Below are positions 25,950 through 36,800 of a DNA stretch of 64,000 bases, piece after piece. The stretch lies in contig VWZP01010953.1 of the NCBI GenBank assembly GCA_013396995.1, positions 558,001-622,000 on the forward strand, given 5' to 3'. How positions within the stretch are numbered: the first letter of the stretch is position 1; the number at the start of each line of letters is the position of its first letter. The position numbers and the translations under genes were made by a program. Source of the stretch: Dicaeum eximium (taxonomy: Eukaryota > Chordata > Aves > Passeriformes > Dicaeidae). The notes under the pieces are model-generated. The model did not search any database, was not told where the DNA came from, and saw only the letters and a program-made list of their open reading frames with translations.

Positions 25950-28448
25950 AAAAAATTCAGATTCCCCAAAGCTGTATTTCTTTCTGTAGAACCAGGAAGG
26001 ACAGATCCATTAGGACAGGTGTGGGGCACATCCTCAGGCCTCGGCTGCTTCGGCGAGTGACTAAGCCCTTGTGGCTCGGTGGTTCAAATTGACCTGCTCT
26101 GTTAATATGAGTGGTGTATTCCAGCCCTGGCTGCATAGGTTTTCAGTTGGAGTCCTAGAAATAGGCTCTGAAGTTAGATGGTATCTTTCCTCTGGTGATA
26201 CTGGAGATACTCTGGATACTATTTTTTTTTTTTGGATGATGATGGAAGACAGAGTGGAAGAGAAACCTCAGTCAGTGCCCAGAACTACAACTCAGTGATC
26301 TTACAGCTTTTACACCACAAATTTTACATTCTGCTCAGGGGAGTTGAGAGGAGCGTGCAGTTTGGGAGAGAGCAGCATTCTGGACCAAACAGTCTGAGTG
26401 TTGATCTATAAAGTTCTGGGCTGACTTTACAAACACTTACAATCGAGGACACTTGGTAGAAAATGTTCCGGGCTCCATAACATTCACTTCCTGCCCTCTC
26501 TGCCCCACCCCTTTCATGTCTCTTGTATCCTGTCCTTATATTCACTTTCTTATTCTGCTAGTTGCTGCAAAGGCAAGATATTTCTTGACTGGACTGGTTT
26601 CTTAGTGCCTAGGTTGGAAGGAAGCTTGTGATGCCTGCAGCAGTCTGCATGCAGATCTGTGACAACTGTAAGCACAGACAAGCTGGGGCCCTTATCTCTG
26701 TGGGGGCCCATGGTGTGACCTTTGTGGCCCTTGCAAGTGTAGTACAGCACCTGGCAAGGACCAGGGCGAGTCTGCCAAAGCAGAAAGATTAACCTGAAAT
26801 TAGCAAGTATGTGTGCAAGGGCTTTTCTCCCTTAGATTTCCTAAAATAAAGGGAATCTGCTTACAGAATCCTCCCCTTAACTCTTGACAGAGACTTTTCA
26901 GCTCTCCAGAAGTGACAGTACTGTGTGGAGAGGGCTGAGTGAAACAAACCATTGATAAGCCAGTGAAAGCATGGTCTTCCCCATCCCCTCAGATAAATAC
27001 ACTACCAGCTCAGTTCTGTGGGATATAAAACATTGACCTTGGATATTAAAGAAAGTGCCCTAACTCATGTCCTGCTTTCCTTTTCTTAGGAAGAAATTGT
27101 TGGAACAAGACCAGATAAAAAATTTGCTGTTAATTCCAAAGAAGGATTTTTTAACTTACCAAGATGCTAGTACACTTTTATTTAATTTGACTAGGAGCAC
27201 ACTACATGGGTGCCAGCCAGATGCAAATTTGGACTTCATTTAACAAAGCAACAAGTGCTAGCAGAGTCTATATATTTCCAGATAATTTTTCAAGCATGTA
27301 GATGACATTAAGCAGTCATGAACTGGCATGGAATCAAACCTTTTCTGGGAAGTCAACTGCCGCTTCTGCAGGATGTACTGGTGGGACAGTTCTACTTGAA
27401 GAGTGTGCCACCAAGGGCTTTCCAGCCTTGTTAAAAAACCTGTCACCTAATTCAACCATGCTATGAAGTCTAAAGTTTAAAATGCCACTTTGAGCCAGAT
27501 TTCTGTTACTTAATTAAAGCTTAAAAAAAGTGCATTTTTAAGCGGATCTGAACTGGTCCAGATTGCAAGCTTGAGAAATAACCAGCTGAAATCAGCTGAG
27601 TGAAGTTTGCCTCATCAGATTATGTGCAAGCTTATAGTGATAGCTCACACCTCTGGATTTTATTAATGCAAGTTTACCTTTGCAGCTCTTGAGGCTTTTC
27701 CTTTTTAGTCAGGCTTTGATTTTCTTCTTTGCTCCTGCATGAAAACTTGCCCTGTACAGCTGCCCTTAGAGGCAGTGTTGTCAGTAACAAAACCCAGCAG
27801 CAAAGCCTACAGCTTTCCTCACCATCATTTGAATGCTGCTTGGCAGTAACAAAACAGTTGTCACAAATTTTGCAGGAAGAAAGGAGACCCCCCCTGTACA
27901 TATGTGCTGTTTCCTTGATAGTGCAGCTGGGACTCCACTACCATTTCCCACTGAGCAGACAGGGAAACCTTCAAGGAGTTGCTGCATTTCAGATAAATTT
28001 GAGACCAATGCTGTGGGTTGCTTTAGAGTTGTGGGTCTCAGCCCTGATCACCTTGAACAGTGGCTTCCAGCTGAGCTGGGACACCTCAGCAAGGTGGAAG
28101 GGAGAAGAGTGAGCCCATGGATGAGGAGCAGCAAGTCCATACGTGCTCCATGCAATCCACACATGGGAAACATCTAAAGTACGTCTTCATCTCTACTGTG
28201 AACTGTGCATGGTCCCAGCATGGGAGGAGCGGGAGAGGGAAGAAGTCTGTTCTAGGGAGAATGCTGGGTGCTGCACGAAGATGGGTGTCTGTACAAGAGT
28301 TTTGCTGTCACATCTCCGAGCTGGTGCACGTACTCCTGATGACTGCCGGCGGTGAGGTGCTCCCTGGACACCAGCAAGCAAGGGAGACGTACTGGTTGGG
28401 CTGTGGTGGGAATGCACCGCCACCTTGGCCAAAAGGGGCAGTTGAGCG
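25950..28448. other. Intergenic, CCT2 to LRRC10 (tail-to-tail), with likely LRRC10 3' UTR
   Basis: No recognisable exon or repeat. Because both flanking genes end here, part of it should be 3' UTR. On the minus strand an AATAAA (TTTATT at 27659-27664) could end LRRC10 after about 790 bp of 3' UTR; this is a guess from position. Open frames of up to 127 codons near 27729-28177 show no family resemblance and no splice context. Confidence 0.5.
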
Positions 28449-29285
28449 TCAGCAGAGCTCGGCTTCAGGCTCAGTCTTGGCAGCAGGAGGTAGCAATGGT
28501 TTCTCGTCAGGCGTGATTTCTATCACCGCCCCAGATCTCTTGCGGGGCTCGGGGGTCTCCTCTGACCATCTGCCCACCCTGCGCACTCCTTTGGCCACTT
28601 TGGGTGCATTCCTGCAGGGGTTGTGGTCGTAGATCACCAGCTTTAGGCCGGGGAGGTGAGCAAGGCTGGGGAAGAACCGGATGGAATTGCGATCCACGTC
28701 GATCACCTCCAGGAAGGGCATGTCCAGGAGCACGGGAGGGAACTCGGACAGCAGGTTTCCTGACAGCCAGATGGTGCGCAGCTCCTGCAGGCACTGCAGC
28801 TGGGGAGGGAGGGCGCGCAGGGCGTTGGAGCCAGCGTGCAGCGTCTTGAGCAGGCTGAGCTCGCACACCACTTCGGGCAGGTACTGCAGGCAGTTGGACT
28901 CGATCCAGAGGGTCTTGAGGTTCTGCAGGAGTCGGAGCTCGAGGGGCAGACTGCAGAGCTTGTTGTTGCCCAGGTAGAGGATGCACAGCTGCTTCAGCGT
29001 GCACACAACGAGGGGCAGTGCTTTGAAGTTGTTGAAGTCCAGTGCCAAGATCTGCAGGTTTTGCAGCTGCTCCAGCTCAGGAGGCAGATGGTTCAGCTTG
29101 TTGTCACTCAGGTACAGCTTAACCAGTTCCCTGAAAGAGCAAATGTGCCCAGGCAGCCACCTCATCTGCCTGCCACTCAGATCGACCATTTTATCCACTG
29201 GCATCTCTTCTAGGTCTTCTAGGAGGTACTTCTGGCACTTGTTAGAGGGCACAAAAGCAAGTATGGCTTTCAGACTGTTGCCCAT
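28449..29285 (-). CDS. LRRC10: Leucine-rich repeat-containing protein 10
   Basis: This is a single-exon, 278-residue intracellular protein of cardiac muscle. In mammals and zebrafish LRRC10 is heart-restricted, binds actin and alpha-actinin, and is required for normal cardiac function. The frame starts MGNSLKAILAF and ends TEPEAELC. About seven tandem leucine-rich repeats of the LxxLxLxxNxLxxLPxxL type fill residues 50-230 (for example LVKLYLSDNKLNHLPPELEQ and LKTLWIESNCLQYLPEVVCE), followed by the conserved block YDHNPCRNAPKVAKGVRRVG. The last 45 residues diverge from the mammalian tail, as expected for this family. The gene is intronless, as in other vertebrates, and convergent with CCT2. 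The + strand open frames overlapping it are shadows. The start is chosen because MGN- is the conserved N terminus. Confidence 0.96.
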   Translation of the reverse strand: MGNSLKAILAFVPSNKCQKYLLEDLEEMPVDKMVDLSGRQMRWLPGHICSFRELVKLYLSDNKLNHLPPELEQLQNLQILALDFNNFKALPLVVCTLKQLCILYLGNNKLCSLPLELRLLQNLKTLWIESNCLQYLPEVVCELSLLKTLHAGSNALRALPPQLQCLQELRTIWLSGNLLSEFPPVLLDMPFLEVIDVDRNSIRFFPSLAHLPGLKLVIYDHNPCRNAPKVAKGVRRVGRWSEETPEPRKRSGAVIEITPDEKPLLPPAAKTEPEAELC

Positions 29286-29379
29286 CTTGGGATTTTGTTT
29301 TGGGATGGCTGGGACTGCGAGGGACAGGAGGCTGCCTTGGTCTTCGGCTGCACACTGACTTGTTGGTAACTCGTTCTTC

Positions 29380-29446
29380 CCAATATAAGGCTCTGTTTAC
29401 GTGGCACCAGCCATTAATCTCAAGGGCTCTGAAATGTTTCTGATAA
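29380..29446 (-). promoter_or_regulatory. LRRC10: LRRC10 proximal promoter: CArG/TATA-like box and GATA motif
   Basis: Read on the minus strand, CCTTATATTGG (29380-29390) lies about 95 bp upstream of the LRRC10 start codon. It is one base off a CArG box (SRF site) and could equally act as a TATA-like element. About 50 bp further upstream is a GATA core (TGATAA on the + strand, 29441-29446). LRRC10 is known to be cardiac-specific and controlled by heart factors, so the combination makes sense, but it is motif evidence only. Confidence 0.4.
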
Positions 29447-30009
29447 CTGAATGAGTGTTTGGTGACGGGGATTATAGACAGGGCGACTCAGGGCCCAGGT
29501 CTCTCTCTCTTGCCCACACTCCCACTCGCTCGCCCCCCTGAAAACATTCCTTCTTTCCTCCTCTTGCACACTGTACCTATTCTCTGATTTTGCCCCATAC
29601 AAAATTAGGGTCACGCCAATGCCCCAGCCCCTCACCTCTTGCTGCGGCTGTGCTGTCTGTGTAGCCAATGCAGGCAGCAAGGATGAGCTTGGGAAAGTAA
29701 ACACCACAGCAGACCCAAGTTTTAAGTTCAGATGTTTAACTTTCATTAAACTTTCAGCAGAAATGTCAGATACAATCAAATTGTTGTTTAAAATACCTGT
29801 CAAGACTTGACTGACTTTCAAGACAAGTGGCATTTTCAGGGATATATTTTGAAAGGTGCCAAATACTTGGATTTCAGAGTGTAGCTTGCCACCCAGTACT
29901 TATCTTAAAGCTTTAACACAAATACTTGGCAAACTGCTATCTTGAGCGGTTCCACTGTTTGTGTTCCTAATTTAATGGTATTTATTATAGCCTCTGGCAC
30001 TCTTGACTG

Positions 30010-30083
30010 TGTAGGGCCTTTTTTATTACATTGTACTTCCTGTCTGTAGGGCCTTTTTCATTACATTGTTTTACTCCTTGTCT
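30010..30083. repeat. Imperfect tandem duplication, about 37-bp unit
   Basis: The segment TGTAGGGCCTTTTT followed by ATTACATTGT occurs twice in direct succession, at about 30010 and 30046. Each copy is followed by a similar ACTTCC/ACTCCTT and TGTCTG tail. The copies differ by a few substitutions and indels, so this looks like a small, fairly old local duplication. Confidence 0.7.
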
Positions 30084-30399
30084 GAATCCCAATGTAATAT
30101 GCTATAACAAATTGCTAAGGTTGTTCTCCATCCACTTTCCAACTGTGCTACTGCAGTTCCCATGTCTGTACCAAAATCTGTCAAGAAACTCAAATGGATT
30201 TAATTCCATTAAGATTCTCACTTGTTATGAGTGAAGCCTGTGTTAAGTCTGATTTTGAAAACTTATGGCTATTTATATGTGACAGTGTTCTCTTCTCATC
30301 AAGACCCATTTTGCTATTCAGTTCTAATTTCTAGGATTATTCCCATGTATAGCAACCTCTGCATAGTTTGACATGTTGAGCTGCTGCTATTTCAGGTTT

Positions 30400-30490
30400 T
30401 CCTGAGGACTCATGTGTCCCTACCCATGGCAGAGCGGTTGGAACTATGTGATCTTTAAGATTCCTTCCAACCCAACCCGTTCTGTGGTTG
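30400..30490 (+). repeat. CR1 LINE 3' end, sense orientation
   Basis: The run GGTTGGAACTATGTGATCTT (30437-30456) followed by TTCCTTCCAACCCAACCCGT (30461-30480) and TCTGTGGTT is the extreme 3' end of a CR1 element with modest divergence. Only about 90 bp remains, the typical 5' truncation of this family. Confidence 0.82.
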
Positions 30491-33400
30491 TCCTGCCTGT
30501 GTGTTGGCCATGGCTCTACCATGAACTTTGGATGTGAAAGCTGGCAGAGTGCTTTAAGGTAAAATAGTCTTTTCAGCACCTTTGCTTTGATATCCCCAGC
30601 TCATTGCTGTAATTTTCCACACTTACCGTAATTTAGGGAGAATACTTTCTTTCAACAATCTGCAATTGGTTTCAGGGGTGACTGCTGAGAGCCACGCACT
30701 GTTGAAAAACAAAAGGCAGGGCAAACAGAAATTTGAGGAAAAGGCAGCACTTAAGGTGGCCTCTGGATTTCTGGTCAAATCTAGTTATATAGAGCTCTCT
30801 ACTATCACTTGCTTTCAAGTGTAAAGCAGCTCTTAGCTATCAGTTGGGCTATAGGATGTTTATGAGCCTTTTCCCCACAAGATGAGTGGCTGTGCCATGC
30901 AGTAGTGATGCTATGAGATGTATGGAGGAGAACAATAGAGAGGGCACCTGGAAAACAGTATTGCAGCAGGACAGAGAACAGTGAGTGCTGAGACCTGAGT
31001 GCCATAAAATAGGTTTTGTATGAAGAAGCTGGGCAGAGTATCAAGCCTGGAGAACAAAGGCAATGTCACAGTCATCTGTGGTGGTGCTGTGGACTAGAGG
31101 GCCTGAAAGTTCCCTCTCTGATAGTGGTCCATGCTGTGCATGGCGTTCCAGAAGCAAGAAGCCAGTTTGCACTGCATGAGCATCTCCCTTTAGACACTTC
31201 TTTACTGCTTTGATACTCTGTGCCCAGTCAGAGGACCATTGTGGGGGATGTGTCAGCAGGTTGTTGTATTTGTTTTGCATTTCTAAACAGCCGTGGCACA
31301 TTTTGAAGGCAAGGGTCCCTCCCCTAAAGGCATTGTAGACTACAGGTGTGGAAAACCAAATGAATTTTGCATAATTAATAATGAATATACATCCACAGCA
31401 AAGCCTTGTCTTTTAGACGCATTTTTTTCAGATAACCTACGAATCATAACAACACAAGAGCATGGCTAAGAATATATTAATGATATAGTTCAGGCATATT
31501 TTTTCTCAATAATCCATATGTAGACAACTTAGCGAAGTACTTCATGTCTGCAGATATGGATATGGATATATTTTTTTTCTACTTATTTCTCCTTAATGGA
31601 ACTTTTAAGCTGTACATAACTATTTCTTAGGGATCCTCTGCACTGTAGTTTAATCATTATTCCAGCTTATCAAAAAAGGTCACAATGACCTTTTGTTGCT
31701 GCATTTTGTACCTCTGTTAGCTAAATTAATGTCTGCTTGGAACATAGAGTGAGATCAGAGAATTTGGGAAAGAATACCCTCTGTGTGTGGATTAATAAAG
31801 GACTACACTTGCAGTAAAATGAACAATTGCGTTCTTTCTGAGAATCAGCCACTCAGTGGAGGCACTAAGGCAAAGGCAGTCCTCACAATAGACCCAGGTG
31901 GTGTTTTGAAAGCTTCATGTCTTCAAAGTTGCCGTGGTGCCCTCCAACACGAACATTATCAACTTCCCAGAAGCATTTGTAGCATTTGAGGAAAAGTTCA
32001 AGTGATAAAGGCACTCAGCACAGACATTGTCTTGCTTTTGTCAAAGCGACACTGCCTTACCAAAGGGCATGACATCTGCTCTGCTGTGCATCAAGTGACA
32101 GGTGGGGGCTCCTTGAGAAATGCCTTTTCCTTCTAGATTTCACAAATGACTACATCTTTGCTCGCCATTCCCATTTCCAGCACCCAGCTCTAGCAGCTCA
32201 GTGGCTGTGGGACAGAAAATGTGATTGTTTGCTGATAACTTATGTAAAACTTCTGCATTCAGGAGAAATGGGAATATTACTTGGAGATAGATAATTGAAA
32301 ATAAATTATAATAAAATAGAAATCAATATAAAAGATTAATTTTTGAGATTCAATTATTTTTTGAAACAAGATGTTATAATAGAGATGCTGGTGCTTTTTC
32401 AGATCCAAAGCTCTGCCTGCAGCTGTGTGATGACACCAGGCTCAGCCTTCGCTGAGTTTTTTTAGCCCTTACAGTTTTGGAGGTACATTGGAAAAAGCAA
32501 ACTATATCTCAAAATCTGGGGGAACTAATAAATAGAGCTCTAAACTTATTGATTTTAAGGCTCTCATACCCCTCCTCAATCAGTCTAACATAGCAAGGGA
32601 AGTGACTTAAAGGAACAGTTTTTGTTTGCTTTATATTTATTTGGAGTCTGTGACAGGCATTCAGACCCCTTCTTGTCTCACAAATGCTGTGTGTTTGGGT
32701 TTTTCTGCTGGGTTTTTTTGACATTGCTGCGGGAGCAGATGACAACTCCTGCCTCCTCCATGTCCTTTGACATTCAGTCCTTGCTGTGCTGTTGCACATC
32801 TGCTCTCTTTTGGGAGACTTTCTTAGTTCCAGTTCACCTTTGCATCTTATTCAAGTGAGCAGTTTATTTTAAATACGTGGTGTATTGTGAGGAAAAAAAA
32901 AGTGATTGCTCTTTTCCCAACATCCTACTATAGCCTTTTGAATAAAAATGGCTGATTATTCAAAGTTAGCTTTAATATATGCTAGGCTGCAGTATGTGGT
33001 TGCTTACTGCTCTTTCTTGTGCAGGAAAGATTCAAAATGTCTTGTAAGTAGATTGCAGACTCAGTGCTCTGCTTCCTTCTGGGCAGCTGATGGGTTGGGG
33101 GTTGTGCTCTGCCAAATCAGCCTCTTCTGATACCATTATTTCTCTGCAGGCTTGATTTGAACCCAAGTTCAGGGGTGAGAGCCACTAACCCCAGGAAACT
33201 TGCAGCAAAATAAATCCAAGAGAGCTCTTCCAAATGTCTTGCTGAAATGTGTGCAAAATTATTCCTGGTTTTTACTGTATGCTGCAGTATTGTACTGCTG
33301 TGTTTTTTAGTTTGAAAATCCATTTTATGGCGTTGCAATCACATTTATGTTTAGACTGGAGCTCTCCTGTGGGTGGGGAATTAAACTTCAGCTGTTAGGG

Positions 33401-33766
33401 GGTGACTTGTGTTACAAGCACACCAAATGTCTGCTCAGCCCTGCTGGAGTGCCTCCATGCAAAAGGGAAATGGCTATATATTATGTTCTCTTTCCCTGCA
33501 TTGAACTCTTCTGAGCAACATCTTACTAAAGCAAGCTTGAAAAGCAGCAAGTCCTTGGACTGCTTCCTCTTTCTCATTCTAGCAGGAGCCAAGCTCACCC
33601 CATGTATTATATTTATGTAAAAGACATTAAGGATTGTTAGTTAAATGTCTATTTGGTCTAGACTGTGCCCTGGTTATCTGTGCCTGAATAGCTCCACTGG
33701 ACACCACTATTTGCACAAACCAGCGGTTAGTCTGAGAGTAAATGAATCAGTTTTCTGCCAAAGCAC

Positions 33767-33828
33767 TGACCTCCTGTGATTGATTGACCTGGCCAGCAGC
33801 CCCCAGCTGACAGCAGGCCATAAAAAAG
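33767..33828 (+). promoter_or_regulatory. CTSEAL: Core promoter of the aspartic protease gene
   Basis: A TATA-like CATAAAAAAG (33819-33828) lies about 50 bp upstream of the start codon, which would place transcription start near 33850 with a 5' leader of only about 25 bp. Two TGACCT nuclear-receptor half-sites in the same orientation (33767-33772 and 33785-33790) sit immediately upstream. Unlike CCT2 there is no CpG island, which fits a tissue-restricted gene. Confidence 0.45.
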
Positions 33829-33876
33829 GGACTTCTGAGCAAAGGAGTGTCATTAGACTCTGAACCGCTTGGAGCC

Positions 33877-36800
33877 ATGAGGGCCATACTGCTGGCTGTG
33901 GTTTGCATCCCGTTCGTCGCGGCTGTGGAACGGTAAGAAAACACATCTGGCTTCACTGGCACACACCTCAGCTGGCTTCATGGGGTAACCTGTGCTTGTT
34001 GCACTTGAGGTCTCAAAAAAGAAACCTTAAAAAAACCAGAGCATATGGCAGTTCTCAAAAGGACAATCAGGTTTTTTTGTGTGTTTATTTTATTTGCATA
34101 GAATCCCCTTGATTCGATTCAAATCTATCAAGAAACAGCTGAAGGAAAAGGGAGAATTAGAGGAATTTTGGAGGAATCACCACCCTGATGTTTTTGCCCG
34201 GAGGTATCTGCATTGTTTCCCTGCAGATATTGCTTTATCAGTAGGAACTGCTTCAGAAAGGCTGTATGATTACATGAATGTAAGTACAGTTTTGGTAATG
34301 CAATCATTAGGACTCATTGCTCTACTGAAGGCAGGGGTTTTTTTTCCCAGCACATTTCAAATCTATTCTGTTAATGAAATTATAGGGCTTGTGGTGTCTT
34401 GTTGCTTTATGCTATAAATATTAGATCATAAAAAAACAGGTTGCAGTCTGCAAAATAAAGCATGTCTAGATCTAGGATAGCACGGGACCTGAGTAGAAAG
34501 CTGATGTAGAGTAGCAGTGGTAGTCCTGTGACAAGTTTTATTTTTGTATAGATCTGTATTGGACTTGGTTGGGTCTCCAAAGAACTATGGGAGTTGTGCC
34601 TGTATCAGTCTTGGAGAACTATAGGGTTTCTCACAGCAGAATCTGATTACTTCATTTAGTCATATTCTATTTACCAGACACTTGGATGCTTCTGTGTTCA
34701 AAAAAAATCCTCCGAATCTCATTTATTTGATCAGGTGGTGTCATAAATTAGTGATGACAAAGAATTAAGTAGAGTTTTTTATTTTTCTGCTTTTATCCCT
34801 GGAGTTTAATATGTATTAAATATTGGAGACTGACCTGGAAGGATTTACCATCTAAAGGATGAAAAAGGAAAAAATATTAATTTCTCTGGATCTCAGACAG
34901 GCAAGTCAGCAGGTCTACCATTTTGTAAGCTGTCTTTCCTGCTTTTAGAATTTTGTCCATTTGGATGGTCTCTGTTTTCTGTTTTATTTGGTTTTTCTGC
35001 TATGCCTATCTCAAGGGAAACTAAGCTGCAGAAATGTTGTGAAGTCTTCATCTGAACAGGGAATGGAATTGAAGGGAAGGCCAAATTCACTCAGCAAGAA
35101 CTTACTGACACTTGAGGGCCATAAAGAAATAAGTATGTGAAGAAGAACAAAGGACACTGAAACATTTCAACCTGTTTTAAAGCTTATTTCAAAGAGGAAT
35201 AAATGAAAATTTCAAAACAACAAAGCAAAACCCACTTCCCCAGCATATTCAGGTAGCACCAGAAATAGTTTTATTGGTGTTTTTTGTTTGTTTGTTTTGT
35301 TTTTGGTTGGGTTTTGTTTGTTTATTTTTGTTTTGTTTTTTAATGAACATCCCTTAGGTTTGTTTAATGCAGGAAGAAATAGAATCCTACTGTATAGTTG
35401 GATATTCTCTTAAATGGCATGCTTGCTTGCCTTTTCATGATTATCTCATTCAGACTCTGTATTCTGGGGTCAGAAACATCAGAGTATTAATTAACATGCA
35501 TGCACTTGAAGGTACATATTTGAATACTTGTATTGCTGAAAAAAGTTTGGCACTAGCTATTGCTTTTCTATCTGTGGTTAGATTCCAGAAATGCCTCTTC
35601 CTAAAAATAGGTCTCTTAATGCTGAAGTGCTCTTCCAGGCCCAGATAGGAGCACTTAGACACTTGCATACGGGATGTGGATAAGCACTTCACTCCAGCAT
35701 TCACGTGTTCACAGATTATCTCAGCCTCGGTTGGTATCCAGGGATGGTCAGTGGTTTCTTCATCTGCTGGATGAACTTTGTCCAGTGCATGAGGAACAGT
35801 TTGTGCAACACAATACTTTTTGACTTGCTACAATAGCTGCTAATTACAAAGGAGAAATGGCAGCCACATAAGAGTGTGTGTGCCACCAGCACCTGGTCAG
35901 AGCCCTCTGAAGCTGGCAGAGGCAGGCCGTCCTGACTTTGCAACACTGTTTTTTTATTGACATCAGTAAGGAACAGCCTGAAAGTCTGTGTGGTCATGTG
36001 GGAGTTTCATCTTGAGGATGACCTTGCCACCTCTGAAGCCAGTGCAAGAGGGTTTGTTGACTCCATAGGGAACCCAACTGAATGTTTGCATAAAAGGCTT
36101 TAAAAGTGCCCCACCGTTGTTCATTCAGCTGGAGTAAAACCTGCTGCTTGAAGCCACTCGTGGAACCAGACACACTTGGTGTGGTGTGCATTCACGTTTA
36201 AATGGAATTGCGCAGAAGTCCCTGAGGGAGAGTTACGGGATGTTCCCCATCAGGCCTCTTCCTCAGGAGTAGCTGGCTGGAGGCTGCCCGGGGCTGAGCG
36301 GGTTGTTCCTCCCACAGGCGCAGTACTACGGGGTTGTGAGCGTCGGGACGCCGCCCCAGAGGTTCACCGTCGTGTTTGACACCGGCTCCTCCAACTTCTG
36401 GGTCCCATCTGCTTATTGCATCAGCGAGGCCTGCAGTAAGAAATGTTATTCTCCCTGATGCTGCTCTTGGGTCCAGAGACCTTGCCCAGTTCTCCTTTCC
36501 CAAGAAGCTTGTTTGCAGCAGGGCTTCGCAAGGGGAGGATTTGGAGCATCCCTTAGGGCTGCTCTCCTCTCCCCAGGTTGCTCCTCTGTCCCTCATGTCA
36601 CTCTGCAGCCAGGCAGACACCGGCTGCAACTGCCCACAGTCCCTCTGCAACATGAGGTATAAGGCATGAAAATAGACCTGGGAGACCTACCAACAGAGGT
36701 GGAAATGCCCATTTTTGTTCTAATTTTTCTCTAAAATGCAAAATTACCTCTCAGGTACAGAAAAACTCTGGTGTATGCAAGGGAACTGAGGTGCCTGCAG

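Larger units (their letters stand above)
29450..33766. other. Intergenic, LRRC10 to aspartic protease
   Basis: No gene was recognised in these 4.3 kb. Contents seen are a short imperfect tandem duplication near 30010-30083 and a CR1 3' end near 30400-30490. The remainder is AT-rich, with isolated short open frames lacking splice context or family resemblance. Upstream regulatory sequence of LRRC10 is likely to lie at its left edge. Confidence 0.55.

Noticed and set aside
26081..26091. GGTTCAAATTG, resembling a tRNA B box
   Set aside because: The last bases do not fit the consensus and no acceptor stem, D arm or A box could be found around it.
27258..27446. 62-codon minus-strand open frame near LRRC10
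   Set aside because: Not recognised, no upstream context, and within expected chance length.
28836..29213. 125-codon + strand open frames over LRRC10
   Set aside because: Exact antisense shadows of the leucine-rich repeats.
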